Source of the DNA: Halomonas sp. YLGW01
GTDB lineage: Bacteria > Pseudomonadota > Gammaproteobacteria > Pseudomonadales > Halomonadaceae
Assembly (NCBI RefSeq): GCF_014840935.1
Contig: NZ_CP062005.1
Coordinates: 2,046,001 to 2,110,000 of the forward strand
Length of the DNA stretch: 64,000 nucleotides
Direction of reading: 5' to 3'
A program made the position numbers and the translations under genes. The notes below the pieces were generated by a model. That model searched no databases. It was not told the DNA's origin and was given only the letters and a program-made list of their open reading frames with translations. This document shows, piece by piece, positions 25,793 to 34,279 of the stretch. The first letter of the stretch is position 1. Every line of letters starts with the position of its first letter.

Positions 25793-26263
25793 ATGCGCAA
25801 GACAATCCTAGCAATGACCCTGAGCCTCGCCTCTACCGCGGTCCTGGCCAGCGGCGAACATGGCAGTGAGAATCACGCCCAGGTGGACCGCACCATCAGC
25901 TTCGAGGCCGGTGACATGTGGTTCACGCCCGGCGAACTCGCTATCGCGCCGGGGAAGACGGTGAAGTTCGAGATCACCAACACCGGCAACCTCGAGCACG
26001 AATTCGTGATCGGCAATGCCGAGGCACAGGCGAAACATCGCGAGATGATGCTTGAGATGGCATCGGGTGGCGGGCATGACATGTCCGGCGGGCATCATGG
26101 TGGCGACCACGGCGACGGCATGCCCTCCGTGACCATCGCCCCGGGTGAGACCGCGACCCTGGTGTGGACCGCCCCGCAGGACACCGATAAGCTCGAATTC
26201 GCCTGCAACATTCCCGGCCACTACGAGTCAGGCATGAGCGGAGACATCAACTTCCAGGGATGA
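25793..26263 (+). CDS. Cupredoxin-domain copper-resistance protein (CopI-like)
   Basis: A 156-aa periplasmic blue-copper protein. The signal peptide ends near VLASGEH. Type 1 copper ligands are visible: His in NLEHEF and Cys, His and Met in FACNIPGHYESGM. A His/Gly/Met-rich insert (GGGHDMSGGHHGGDHGDGM) probably binds extra copper. This architecture is known from copper-induced periplasmic CopI-type proteins; the symbol is withheld as naming varies. The response-regulator gene starts five bases downstream. Confidence 0.87.
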   Translation: MRKTILAMTLSLASTAVLASGEHGSENHAQVDRTISFEAGDMWFTPGELAIAPGKTVKFEITNTGNLEHEFVIGNAEAQAKHREMMLEMASGGGHDMSGGHHGGDHGDGMPSVTIAPGETATLVWTAPQDTDKLEFACNIPGHYESGMSGDINFQG

Positions 26264-26267
26264 AAGC

Positions 26268-26933
26268 ATGAAGCTGTTGCTCGTCGAGGACGATGACCTG
26301 CTGGCCGAGAGCCTGGCAGAGACCTTGCAGGACGAGGGCTACAGCGTCGATACGGCCACACGCATGCGTGTGGCCGACGCGTTGATGGCCACGGAAGACT
26401 ATGCCCTCGCCATCCTCGATATCGGCCTGCCTGACGGTTCTGGCCTGGACCTGCTGCAACGCTGGCGGGAGCAGGGTCATCGCTTGCCCATCCTGGCGCT
26501 GACCGCACGGGACACCTGGGAAGACAAGGTCGTGGGGCTGCGGCGCGGAGCCGACGATTACATGACCAAGCCCTTTCACGAGGCCGAGCTGCTGGCCCGC
26601 CTGCATGCCCTGTTGCGACGACAGTCTGGCGGCCTGGCCCAGCGGCTGACCGTCAACGGGGTGCAACTGGACGAGCAGACCCAGGAAGTCAGCACCGATG
26701 GGGTGACCTGGCACTCCCTGACGGCCACCGAATTTCGGCTCCTGCGCTACCTGATGCATCATCCGGATCACGTGCACTCCAAGGTGCTCCTGCTCGACCA
26801 GCTCTACACCCTGGATCAGGATGCCCCCGCCCCGAACCTGGTCGAGGTCTATATTGGCCGGCTGCGCCGCCGCCTGGGCAAGCACATCATCCAGACGCGT
26901 CGCGGCCAGGGGTATGTCTTTGCTTCACGTTGA
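26268..26933 (+). CDS. OmpR-family response regulator of the copper locus
   Basis: A 221-aa DNA-binding regulator. The receiver has the acidic pair EDDD, phospho-acceptor Asp near residue 51 (AILDIGLPDGSG), Thr in ALTARD and Lys in MTKPF. The winged-helix effector has TATEFRLLRYLMHHP and the closing RGQGYVF. Its likely targets are the (A/G)TTCAG-N5-ATTCAG boxes in this locus. Similarity by eye is to the CopR/PhoP/QseB group. The kinase gene overlaps its end by 20 bases. Confidence 0.9.
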   Translation: MKLLLVEDDDLLAESLAETLQDEGYSVDTATRMRVADALMATEDYALAILDIGLPDGSGLDLLQRWREQGHRLPILALTARDTWEDKVVGLRRGADDYMTKPFHEAELLARLHALLRRQSGGLAQRLTVNGVQLDEQTQEVSTDGVTWHSLTATEFRLLRYLMHHPDHVHSKVLLLDQLYTLDQDAPAPNLVEVYIGRLRRRLGKHIIQTRRGQGYVFASR

Positions 26934-28272
26934 TCGTCGTAGCCTGCGCTTTCGCCTGTTCCTCTGGCTGGGTGGCGTGGCATTCATCGCCGTCGCTATC
27001 ACCTGGCTGCTGCATGGCATCCTGCTGCGTGAGCTGGCCCGCGACTTCCTGGGCGACCGCCTGCGCCAGGAGGCGCACTACACGCTGCAACGGCTGCATC
27101 AGGAACAGTCCCAGGTAAAACCCTGGCTGGACTCCGCCAGCTTGACCTCGCAGATGTTTCACCACCTCTATGTGTTGCGGCTGGATGACACGGTCAGCAC
27201 CTCCCACCCCGGCTGGCTGAGCACCCTCGCCCCCTACCTGGAGGGCGTGGACGATACCCTGCTCGAGGTGCGGAGGCAGGAGCGGCACCTGCTGCTCTAT
27301 CGTGAGGTCTTTACCCTGGAAGACGGCACCTCCGGCACCCTGTTGATTGGCGAGGACTTCGCCGAGGTGGAAGCCGGCCTGACCACCCTGCACTGGTGGG
27401 TCGGTGGCATCGCAGGCCTGGTGCTGCTCCTGCTGATCACGCTCAACCTGGTGGCCGTGAATGCAGGACTGTCACCCTTGGCACGGCTCCAGCGGCAACT
27501 CGATGAGCTGCGTGAGGGGTATCGCGAGCGCCTGCGCCTGGACACCCCCTCGGAACTCGATGGCCTGGTCGGTCAGCTCAACCGCTTCATGGACGAACAG
27601 GAGAAGCGACTCCAGCGCTCGCGGGTCGCCGTCGCCAACCTCTCCCATGCGCTGAAGACGCCCCTGGCGGCCGTCACCCAGGTGCTGCGCGGCTCCCGCC
27701 CCATCGACGGCGAGCGCCGCTTGAAGCTATTGGCTCGCCTTGAAGACATGCAGGCTCAGCTCGACGCGGAGCTGCGTAGTTCACGCATCGCCGGCCCCTA
27801 TGCCGGCCAGCTCACCTGCATCCGGCAAGAGGCCGAGCGGCTGATCGAGATGTTCGCCACCCTGCACCCCGACAAGCGCTTTCACCTTGATGGACCGCAG
27901 GACGACCGGGCCACGGTCAGCGTCGAACGCCAGGACTTCACCGAGATGCTGGGGATCGTGCTCGACAATGCCGGAAAATGGGCGCAGCGCGACGTTCACT
28001 GCCGCCTGAGCGTGACGACGACGCTGAAGCTGGTCATCGAGGATGACGGTCCCGGCGTGGCAAGGGCGGATCTCGCCCAACTGGGCCGACGCGGGCTCCG
28101 CCTCGACGAAGGGCGCCCGGGTCATGGCCTGGGGCTGTCGATCCTTCGGCAACTGGTCGAGCAGTATGGGGGGCACGTGACCTTCGCCGCGGCGGTCGCG
28201 GGGGGCCTGGCCGTCACCATCGTGCTGCCGACCGCCGCAGCGCGTACGAATTCCTCCAGCGGTTCAGGCTAG
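26914..28272 (+). CDS. Sensor histidine kinase of the copper locus
   Basis: A 452-aa membrane kinase with two membrane helices (about residues 12-35 and 160-185) around a periplasmic sensor of about 120 residues, a HAMP-like linker, and a dimerisation box NLSHALKTPLAAV carrying the phospho-His. ATPase motifs are LDNAGKWA, DDGPGV and GHGLGLSIL. The box SHALKTPL is the PhoQ type rather than the SHELRTPL usual in CusS/CopS. ATG 26914 overlaps the regulator stop. A relict of its 3' end is at 23511-23590. Confidence 0.9.
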   Translation: MSLLHVDRRSLRFRLFLWLGGVAFIAVAITWLLHGILLRELARDFLGDRLRQEAHYTLQRLHQEQSQVKPWLDSASLTSQMFHHLYVLRLDDTVSTSHPGWLSTLAPYLEGVDDTLLEVRRQERHLLLYREVFTLEDGTSGTLLIGEDFAEVEAGLTTLHWWVGGIAGLVLLLLITLNLVAVNAGLSPLARLQRQLDELREGYRERLRLDTPSELDGLVGQLNRFMDEQEKRLQRSRVAVANLSHALKTPLAAVTQVLRGSRPIDGERRLKLLARLEDMQAQLDAELRSSRIAGPYAGQLTCIRQEAERLIEMFATLHPDKRFHLDGPQDDRATVSVERQDFTEMLGIVLDNAGKWAQRDVHCRLSVTTTLKLVIEDDGPGVARADLAQLGRRGLRLDEGRPGHGLGLSILRQLVEQYGGHVTFAAAVAGGLAVTIVLPTAAARTNSSSGSG

Positions 28273-28278
28273 ATTCAG
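28262..28278 (+). promoter_or_regulatory. Direct-repeat box before copA
   Basis: GTTCAG-N5-ATTCAG (11-bp period) straddling the kinase stop codon and ending 50 nt before ATG 28329. It gives copA a promoter of its own inside the gene string. Confidence 0.7.
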
Positions 28279-28328
28279 TTTAACCCGGCATGATCGACTC
28301 CTCTCACCTCATCGCGAAGGAATCGTCC

Positions 28329-30089
28329 ATGGCCGCCGCGAAGTCCACCTCGCTTCCCCTATCACGTCGCCAGCTACTCAAGACAGGGGCCGCCCTGGGT
28401 CTCGGTACCGCGGCCCTGGGTCTGCGCCCGGCCTGGGCTAATCCCTGGGGCCAGGCCGCTGGCTATCCTCAGGGTGTCGAGACCGGGCCCGACCTGGCCT
28501 TGGCGATACGCCGTGACACCCTGCCCATCGCCGGCAAGACCGCCCGCCCGATCAGCATCAATGGCACCAGCCCCGGCCCGCTGATCCGCCTCAAGGAAGG
28601 CCAGGATGCCGTGCTCCGGGTCACCAACCTGCTCGAGGAACCGACTTCCATTCATTGGCACGGGATGATCCTGCCCCCCGGCATGGACGGCGTACCCGGC
28701 CTCAGCTTCGCCGGGATCGCACCCGGTGAGACTTTCACCTACCGTTTCCCGGTTCGCCAGAGCGGCACCTACTGGTATCACAGCCACTCGGGGCTGCAGG
28801 AACAGCTCGGCCATGCCGGTCCCCTAGTCATCGATGCCGCCGAGCGGGAGCCCTTTCGCTATGACCGCGAGCACGTACTGCTGCTGACCGACTGGACCTT
28901 CGAGGATCCGGCCAGTGTCTTTCGCAACCTGAAGCTCGGCGAGGGCTACTACAACTTCCAGGAGAGAACCGTCGCCGACTTCTTCGCCGACGTGGAGCAG
29001 CATGGCTTCGCCGATACCGCGGCCCAACGGGCCATGTGGGCCCGTATGCGCATGAGCTCGCGGGATATCGCCGACGTTACCGGCAGCACCTATACCTACC
29101 TGCTCAACGGCCACGCCCCGAGCGATAACTGGACCGCCCTGTTCAAGCCCGGTGAGACGCTGCGCCTGCGCATCATCAACGGCTCGGCGATGAGCTACTT
29201 CGACATGCGCATCCCGGGCCTGAAGATGACGGTGGTGGCCGCCGATGGTCAACCGGTACAACCCGTCCCGGTAGACGAGTTCCGCATCGGCGTGGCGGAA
29301 ACCTATGACGTCCTCGTCACGCCCAAGGATGACGGCGCCTACCCGCTGTTCGCCGAATCCATGGATCGCAGCGGCTTTGCCCTGGGCACCCTGGCGCCGC
29401 GCCTGGGCATGACGGCCGCCGTGCCGGCGCGACGCCGGATCGCCGATCGCGGCATGGAGGCCATGGGCGCTCATGGCGACATGAACATGTCTGGCATGGA
29501 TCACTCCAAGATAGCCGGCATGGATCACTCCGGCATGCAGGGCATGGATCATGCAGAGGTGCCCGGCATGGATGGCATGGCATCCCCCCAGGCCGGAACG
29601 ATGCTCCCCGTGGGGGTGGCCCAGCCCGGCTCCCGCTACGATCAGGCCGGCATCGGCCTCGACCCGACCGAGCGCCGGGTGCTGGTCTATCGAGACCTCA
29701 AGGCCTTCGCACCCTGGCCGGATCGGCGCCCTCCCGGTCGTGAGCTGGAGCTGCACTTGACCGGCAACATGGAACGCTACATGTGGTCCTTCGACGGCAA
29801 GAAATTCAGCGAAGTCACCGGCCCCATCCACTTCGAGAAGGATGAGCGGCTGCGCCTGATCCTGGTCAACGACACCATGATGGAGCACCCCATTCACCTG
29901 CACGGCATGTGGATGGAGCTGGAGAACGGCGCCGGTGACCTGATTCCGCGCAAGCACACCCTGAACGTCAAACCTGGTGAAAGGGTGTCTGCCCTGATCA
30001 CTGCCGATGCCGAGGGCAGCTGGGCCTTCCACTGTCACCTGCTCTATCACATGGATGCCGGCATGTTCCGGGTCGTCAAGGTCGCGTAA
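28329..30089 (+). CDS. copA: Copper-resistance multicopper oxidase CopA/PcoA
   Basis: A 586-aa periplasmic oxidase, probably converting Cu(I) to the less toxic Cu(II). A Tat signal is present (SRRQLLKTGAALGLG). All four copper-ligand blocks are visible: IHWHGM, YWYHSHSG, HPIHLHGM and FHCHLLYHMDAGM. A Met/His-rich stretch (about residues 375-425, with repeated GMDHS and MDG units) is typical of this family. AAGGAA lies seven bases before ATG 28329. copB follows after nine bases. Confidence 0.95.
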   Translation: MAAAKSTSLPLSRRQLLKTGAALGLGTAALGLRPAWANPWGQAAGYPQGVETGPDLALAIRRDTLPIAGKTARPISINGTSPGPLIRLKEGQDAVLRVTNLLEEPTSIHWHGMILPPGMDGVPGLSFAGIAPGETFTYRFPVRQSGTYWYHSHSGLQEQLGHAGPLVIDAAEREPFRYDREHVLLLTDWTFEDPASVFRNLKLGEGYYNFQERTVADFFADVEQHGFADTAAQRAMWARMRMSSRDIADVTGSTYTYLLNGHAPSDNWTALFKPGETLRLRIINGSAMSYFDMRIPGLKMTVVAADGQPVQPVPVDEFRIGVAETYDVLVTPKDDGAYPLFAESMDRSGFALGTLAPRLGMTAAVPARRRIADRGMEAMGAHGDMNMSGMDHSKIAGMDHSGMQGMDHAEVPGMDGMASPQAGTMLPVGVAQPGSRYDQAGIGLDPTERRVLVYRDLKAFAPWPDRRPPGRELELHLTGNMERYMWSFDGKKFSEVTGPIHFEKDERLRLILVNDTMMEHPIHLHGMWMELENGAGDLIPRKHTLNVKPGERVSALITADAEGSWAFHCHLLYHMDAGMFRVVKVA

Positions 30090-30098
30090 GGAATGTTC

Positions 30099-30869
30099 AT
30101 GAAGTCCAAGACTATCGTTATCGGTACCGGCTCGACCCTCGCCATGCTGATGGCCGCCGGCGCTCAGGCCAGTGATGGCTACGATGCCCCGGCGAGCTGG
30201 CCATCCCCGATGGCCGAGCACTCTCAGGCCTCGGTGCTGGTCGATCGCCTCGAATATGCCTCCCCCGACAAGGGCGAGGATGCCCTGGTCTGGGATTTCC
30301 AGGCCTGGTATGGCGGCGATATCAACCGAGTCTATCTGAAGGGGGAAGGCGAGAATGTCCAGGGTGACAATGAGGATGCGGAATTCGAAAGCCTCGACCT
30401 GCTCTATAGCCGCCTGATCGCCGATTTCTGGGAGCTCCAGGGCGGTATCGGCTATCAGGGTGGCATCGCTTCGAACGATCATCCCGAACGCTACTTCGGC
30501 GTCATCAACTTGCAGGGGCTCGCCCCCTATCGCGTCGAGACCGATCTCTCCCTGAGGGTCAGCGATGAAGGCGATGTCTCGGCCAGCCTGGAAAGCGAGT
30601 ATGACCTGCGCATCACCCAGCGGACCTTCCTGCAGCCGCGCCTGGAAGTTTCCGCAGCGGCCGATGAGGTGCCGGAATTCGGCGTCGGCGAAGGCCTCAA
30701 TTCGGTTCGCACCGGGCTGCGGTTGCGCTATGAAGTCACCCGAAAGCTCGCCCCCTATGTCGGTGGTTACTGGGTGAAATCCTACGGCGACACGGCAGAT
30801 CTGGCTCGCGCCTCGGGGGGTGCCACGGAGGATACCGGCGTCGTCGCCGGGGTGAGGATGTGGTTCTGA
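30099..30869 (+). CDS. copB: Outer-membrane copper-resistance protein CopB
   Basis: A 256-aa outer-membrane protein partnering CopA. The signal peptide ends near AGAQA. The body alternates polar and aromatic strands and ends with a terminal Phe strand (GVVAGVRMWF), as in outer-membrane barrels. The CopB features SVLVDRLEY and FQAWYGGDINRVYLKGEG are present. It lacks the long Met/His-rich N-terminal repeat of Pseudomonas CopB. ATG 30099 is preferred over 30093 because AAGGA then sits at a normal distance. Confidence 0.92.
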   Translation: MKSKTIVIGTGSTLAMLMAAGAQASDGYDAPASWPSPMAEHSQASVLVDRLEYASPDKGEDALVWDFQAWYGGDINRVYLKGEGENVQGDNEDAEFESLDLLYSRLIADFWELQGGIGYQGGIASNDHPERYFGVINLQGLAPYRVETDLSLRVSDEGDVSASLESEYDLRITQRTFLQPRLEVSAAADEVPEFGVGEGLNSVRTGLRLRYEVTRKLAPYVGGYWVKSYGDTADLARASGGATEDTGVVAGVRMWF

Positions 30870-31140
30870 GTCTGCCCTAGCATCATACGGGATCGGACGC
30901 CCTCCTCATGAAACGCCGAGGGAGCAGGGTGCTCACGATCCTGGCCCCTCGCTGTGTGATGGCGACAGGAAGGGAGCATGGTGAGCCAGCGGCAAGGGCG
31001 CCTCGATGGGTGTGCCGTTCAAGAGCGACGAGGCGATCCAGACGCTGCGCGATATCGACATCTGAACCTATAGCATGCTTGCTCATGAACTACCCTCGCC
31101 AGCCATCACCAGCCACTACATAACGAGAGGTCATTTCGCC
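30870..31140. other. Spacer after copB
   Basis: No terminator or convincing gene. It contains a 19-codon frame at 31006-31065 (MGVPFKSDEAIQTLRDIDI) with AAGGGC upstream, which reads like the tail of a longer lost protein. A ribosome site GAGAGGT at about 31124 serves the broken DUF411 gene. Confidence 0.45.
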
Positions 31141-31582
31141 ATACATACTCAAGTGACGGCCCTGTATCTCGCCGGCAGCCTGCTGCTCGGCGCCAGCACC
31201 GCCCATGCCGCCCTCCCGGAGACCGCCCGGCTCTACAAGACCCCGTCCTGTGGCTGCTGCGAAACCTATGCCAGGCACCTGGAAGCCCAAGGCATCGAGG
31301 TCGAGGTGATCGACAACCAGCCCATGGGACAGATCAAGAGCGCAGCCGGTATTCCCTTCGGTCAGGGGGCCTGCCATACCGTCATGATGGATGGGCTACA
31401 TCATCGAGGGGCATACGCCCGTCGCCGCCCTCGAGGCCCTCTTCGAGCAGCGTCCAGAGATCGATGGCATTGGGCTTACCGGCATGCCCCAGGGCACACC
31501 GGGCATGCCCGGGCCGCAACTGGCGCCCTATGAGATCTATCAGTTCAGTGACGGTCAGGCTTCGCCGTTCATGACCCTTTGA
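31141..31582 (+). pseudogene. Second DUF411 gene, frameshifted
   Basis: Paralogue of the gene at 25106, with signal peptide (LAGSLLLGASTAHA), YKTPSCGCCETYARHLE and GACHTVMM in one frame. After an extra G in the GGG run at 31392-31394 the rest (GYIIEGHTPVAALEALFEQ to PFMTL) continues in another frame. The position equivalent to the start ATG is ATA (31141), with GAGAGGT upstream; GTG 31153 or ATG 31075 could substitute. A lost start plus a frameshift argue for a pseudogene, but a sequencing error at the G run is possible. Confidence 0.8.
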
Positions 31583-31595
31583 GCACTCGCTTGGC

Positions 31596-31612
31596 CTTAA
31601 GCACCGCTTAAG
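31596..31612 (+). promoter_or_regulatory. PmrA-box-like direct repeat before the EptA fusion
   Basis: CTTAAG-CACCG-CTTAAG, matching the PmrA consensus YTTAAK-N5-YTTAAK in both halves. It ends 46 nt before ATG 31659. The surrounding bases also form a dyad (CTTGG...CCAAG), so it might double as a terminator hairpin for the preceding gene, but no U-tract follows. Confidence 0.7.
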
Positions 31613-31658
31613 CCAAGACCATCACACTGGCGAGACATTCTTCCAGACTCGTCTCGCC

Positions 31659-34136
31659 ATGCCGCCTTCGTCCTCCCCGCCTCACCGTCAGGTCTCACCT
31701 GCCAAGGCCCGCCCCACCCCTGCCGAACCTGGGCCTGACACGGCCCTGGGTCGGGAGGGCAAGCGTCCAAGTTCACGCTGGCTCACCCGGCTGCTGATCG
31801 GCTGGGCCACCTTTCTCGCCGTGATGCTGTTCGGGCGATCCGCTGGCCTGGACTTCAGGCTCGCCGATGCCTTCTATCACCTGCAGGGCGACACCTGGTC
31901 GCTGCACCATGCGTTTCTCACTGAGCAGGTGCTGCATGAGGGCGGGCGCCTGCTCAGCCAGAGCATGGGCGTGACAGCCATCCTGGCGCTGATCGCCAGC
32001 TGGCTGTTCCCGGCCTTACGCACCTGGCGCCGCCCCCTCGGCTATCTGGTGCTGGCCGTGGCGACCTCGACCCTCGGCGTCTCGCTACTCAAGCAGCTGA
32101 TCAGCATGGACTGCCCCTGGGATCTCAGCCGTTACGGGGGCGCTCGCGCCCATGTCGGCCTGCTGGCGACACGCCCCGCCGACTACCCGGACACCGCCTG
32201 CTTTCCCGCCGGGCATGCCAGTGCCGGCTATGCGTGGATCGCGCTGTACTACTTCTTCAACGCTACCCGCCCCCGCTGGCGCTGGGCAGGCCTTGGTCTG
32301 GCAATCGCCATGGGCCTGGCCTTCGGCATCGCCCAGCAGCTGCGCGGCGCGCATTTTCTCTCTCACGATCTGTGGACACTGATGCTCTGCACGACGCTGA
32401 GCCTTTCCCTGGCCCATTGGCTGCTTCCCTCATCCGTCAGCCTGGCCGCCCCCAAACGCCCTCTGCCCCGCTCGAGGAAGCCTCGCATGCTTGAACGCCT
32501 TCGCCTAGCCGCCAGCTGGCTGGCCGGCCAGTCGCGCCCGTCACTGACCCTATCACCGGAGCGCCTGACCGCGCTGGTCTGTCTGGTCTTCACGCTCTTC
32601 TACCAGCAGGCCTTCTGGCAGCAGGTGATGGCCGCGGAACCGGCCCTCACCGCCTGGCAGCTGCTCGCTTACGGGCTGGTGCTGACGGGGCTGCAGTTCA
32701 TCGTCTTCGTGCTGTTCGTCACCCGTCATACGGCCAAGCCCCTGCTCGCGGCCCTGATCCTGCTGGCGGCGATGGTGAGCTACTTCACCGGCCATTACGG
32801 CACCTACGTCGATACTCATATGATCGATAACGTGCTGCAGACGGACACGAAGGAAGCGGGTGAGCTGCTGACGCCTGGCTTCGCCAGCTATCTGCTGCTG
32901 TACGCGGGGCTGCCGCTGGCGCTGCTGTGGCGAGTCAGGCTTGCCACAAGCACCTGGCCCCGCGCGCTGGGGCGGCGTCTGGCCTATCTGGCCGGGGGCC
33001 TGGTGGTGCTGGCGGTTTCGTTGGCGGTGTCGTACCAGAGCCTGTCGTCACTGATGCGCAACCATACCGAGCTGCGATACCTGGTCACCCCGGGGAATGC
33101 CCTGATCTCCACCGGCCGGGTACTGGCGGCCAGCGACCCGCTGCCCGCGCAGCGCCTGCCCATCGGCGAGGACGCCACGCGTCTGCCGCGGGCCGGCGAC
33201 AAGCCGCTGCTGATGGTGCTGGTGGTAGGCGAGACCGTTCGCGCCGCCAACTGGGGGCTCAATGGCTATGCGCGCCAGACCACGCCACAACTGGCGAAGC
33301 GCGATGTGATCAACTTCACCGATGTCAGCACCTGCGGAACCAGTACCGCCGTCTCGCTGCCCTGCATGTTTGCGCCTATCGGCAAGGCCGACTACGACGA
33401 GCGCTATATCAAGAGCCATGAATCGCTGCTGGATGTGCTCAAACATGCCGGCGTCAACGTACTCTGGCTCGACAATCAGGCCGGCTGCAAGGGCGTCTGC
33501 GACGGCGTGAGCCACAAAGCCATCCGTCCCGACCACCACCCTCAGCAGTGCGCTGACGGTCGCTGCCTGGACGAAGCCCTGGATGAGGAGCTGCGGGACC
33601 GTCTGGATGGGCTCGACGGCGATACCGTCATCGTCCTTCACCAGCTCGGCAATCATGGGCCCAGCTACTACCAGCGCTACCCGGAGGCGTTTCGCCGCTT
33701 CACGCCGACCTGCGACAGTGCCGACCTGAACGGCTGCTCACAGCAGGCGATCATCAACAGCTATGACAACGCCATCCTCTACACGGACAGCGTGCTCGAT
33801 CATCTCATCGGTGCCCTGGCCGAGCAGTCGCATCATGCCGCTTCGCTGTTGTATCTCTCGGATCACGGCGAATCCCTTGGCGAACACGGCCTGTATTTGC
33901 ATGGCCTGCCCTACGCCATCGCCCCACAGGAGCAGACCCAGGTGCCCATGGTGTGGTGGTCCTCGTCGGCCTTCGACGATGCCGTTGGGCTCGACAAGGG
34001 CTGCCTGTCCACCACCCGCGATGCCCCTATCCGCCATGCCAACCTCTTCTACACCGTGCTGGGTGCGATGGAGGTCGACAGCCGCATCATGAAGTCGCAG
34101 CTGGACATGACCCACGCCTGCCGAGGCCACCGCTAA
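31659..34136 (+). CDS. Fused PAP2 lipid phosphatase-EptA phosphoethanolamine transferase
   Basis: An 825-aa inner-membrane protein with two enzymes in one chain. Residues 1-260 are a PAP2 phosphatase domain: Lys 145 in LKQLISMDCPW, PAGHASAGY (His 186) and RGAHFLSHD (229-237). Residues 300-825 are EptA: five membrane helices, then the periplasmic sulfatase-fold domain with GETVRAANWGLNGY (Glu 525), the catalytic Thr 561 in STCGTSTA, SDHGESLGEHG (735-742) and paired Cys residues. EptA alone is about 550 aa. The fusion suggests removal of a lipid A phosphate followed by phosphoethanolamine addition, giving polymyxin resistance (inference). Confidence 0.9.
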   Translation: MPPSSSPPHRQVSPAKARPTPAEPGPDTALGREGKRPSSRWLTRLLIGWATFLAVMLFGRSAGLDFRLADAFYHLQGDTWSLHHAFLTEQVLHEGGRLLSQSMGVTAILALIASWLFPALRTWRRPLGYLVLAVATSTLGVSLLKQLISMDCPWDLSRYGGARAHVGLLATRPADYPDTACFPAGHASAGYAWIALYYFFNATRPRWRWAGLGLAIAMGLAFGIAQQLRGAHFLSHDLWTLMLCTTLSLSLAHWLLPSSVSLAAPKRPLPRSRKPRMLERLRLAASWLAGQSRPSLTLSPERLTALVCLVFTLFYQQAFWQQVMAAEPALTAWQLLAYGLVLTGLQFIVFVLFVTRHTAKPLLAALILLAAMVSYFTGHYGTYVDTHMIDNVLQTDTKEAGELLTPGFASYLLLYAGLPLALLWRVRLATSTWPRALGRRLAYLAGGLVVLAVSLAVSYQSLSSLMRNHTELRYLVTPGNALISTGRVLAASDPLPAQRLPIGEDATRLPRAGDKPLLMVLVVGETVRAANWGLNGYARQTTPQLAKRDVINFTDVSTCGTSTAVSLPCMFAPIGKADYDERYIKSHESLLDVLKHAGVNVLWLDNQAGCKGVCDGVSHKAIRPDHHPQQCADGRCLDEALDEELRDRLDGLDGDTVIVLHQLGNHGPSYYQRYPEAFRRFTPTCDSADLNGCSQQAIINSYDNAILYTDSVLDHLIGALAEQSHHAASLLYLSDHGESLGEHGLYLHGLPYAIAPQEQTQVPMVWWSSSAFDDAVGLDKGCLSTTRDAPIRHANLFYTVLGAMEVDSRIMKSQLDMTHACRGHR

Positions 34137-34183
34137 CCCAGAGCATCAAGACTTTAGTCTAACTTTTGTATTGACAGCAGGTC

Positions 34184-34200
34184 TTAAGAAAGCCTTAAGA
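34184..34200 (+). promoter_or_regulatory. PmrA-box-like direct repeat before the CBS gene
   Basis: CTTAAG-AAAGC-CTTAAG, again a perfect PmrA consensus, 79 nt before ATG 34280. A TTGACA hexamer at 34172-34177 lies just upstream. With the box at 31596 this suggests that both transcription units belong to one regulon. Confidence 0.65.
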
Positions 34201-34279
34201 TAGACATTGTAAGCTTGCTAACTTTAAGCTCCCGATGCTCGGCCACTCGCGCACCGGAATCGACACAAGGAGTACCACC

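Noticed and set aside
31590-31617. Hairpin read as a terminator of the DUF411 pseudogene
   Set aside because: It has no U-tract, and its core is an exact YTTAAK-N5-YTTAAK repeat upstream of eptA, so a PmrA box is the better explanation; a dual role is not excluded.
34150-34161. AGAC-TTTA-GTCT dyad followed by T-rich sequence after eptA
   Set aside because: A four-base stem is too weak to be called a terminator.
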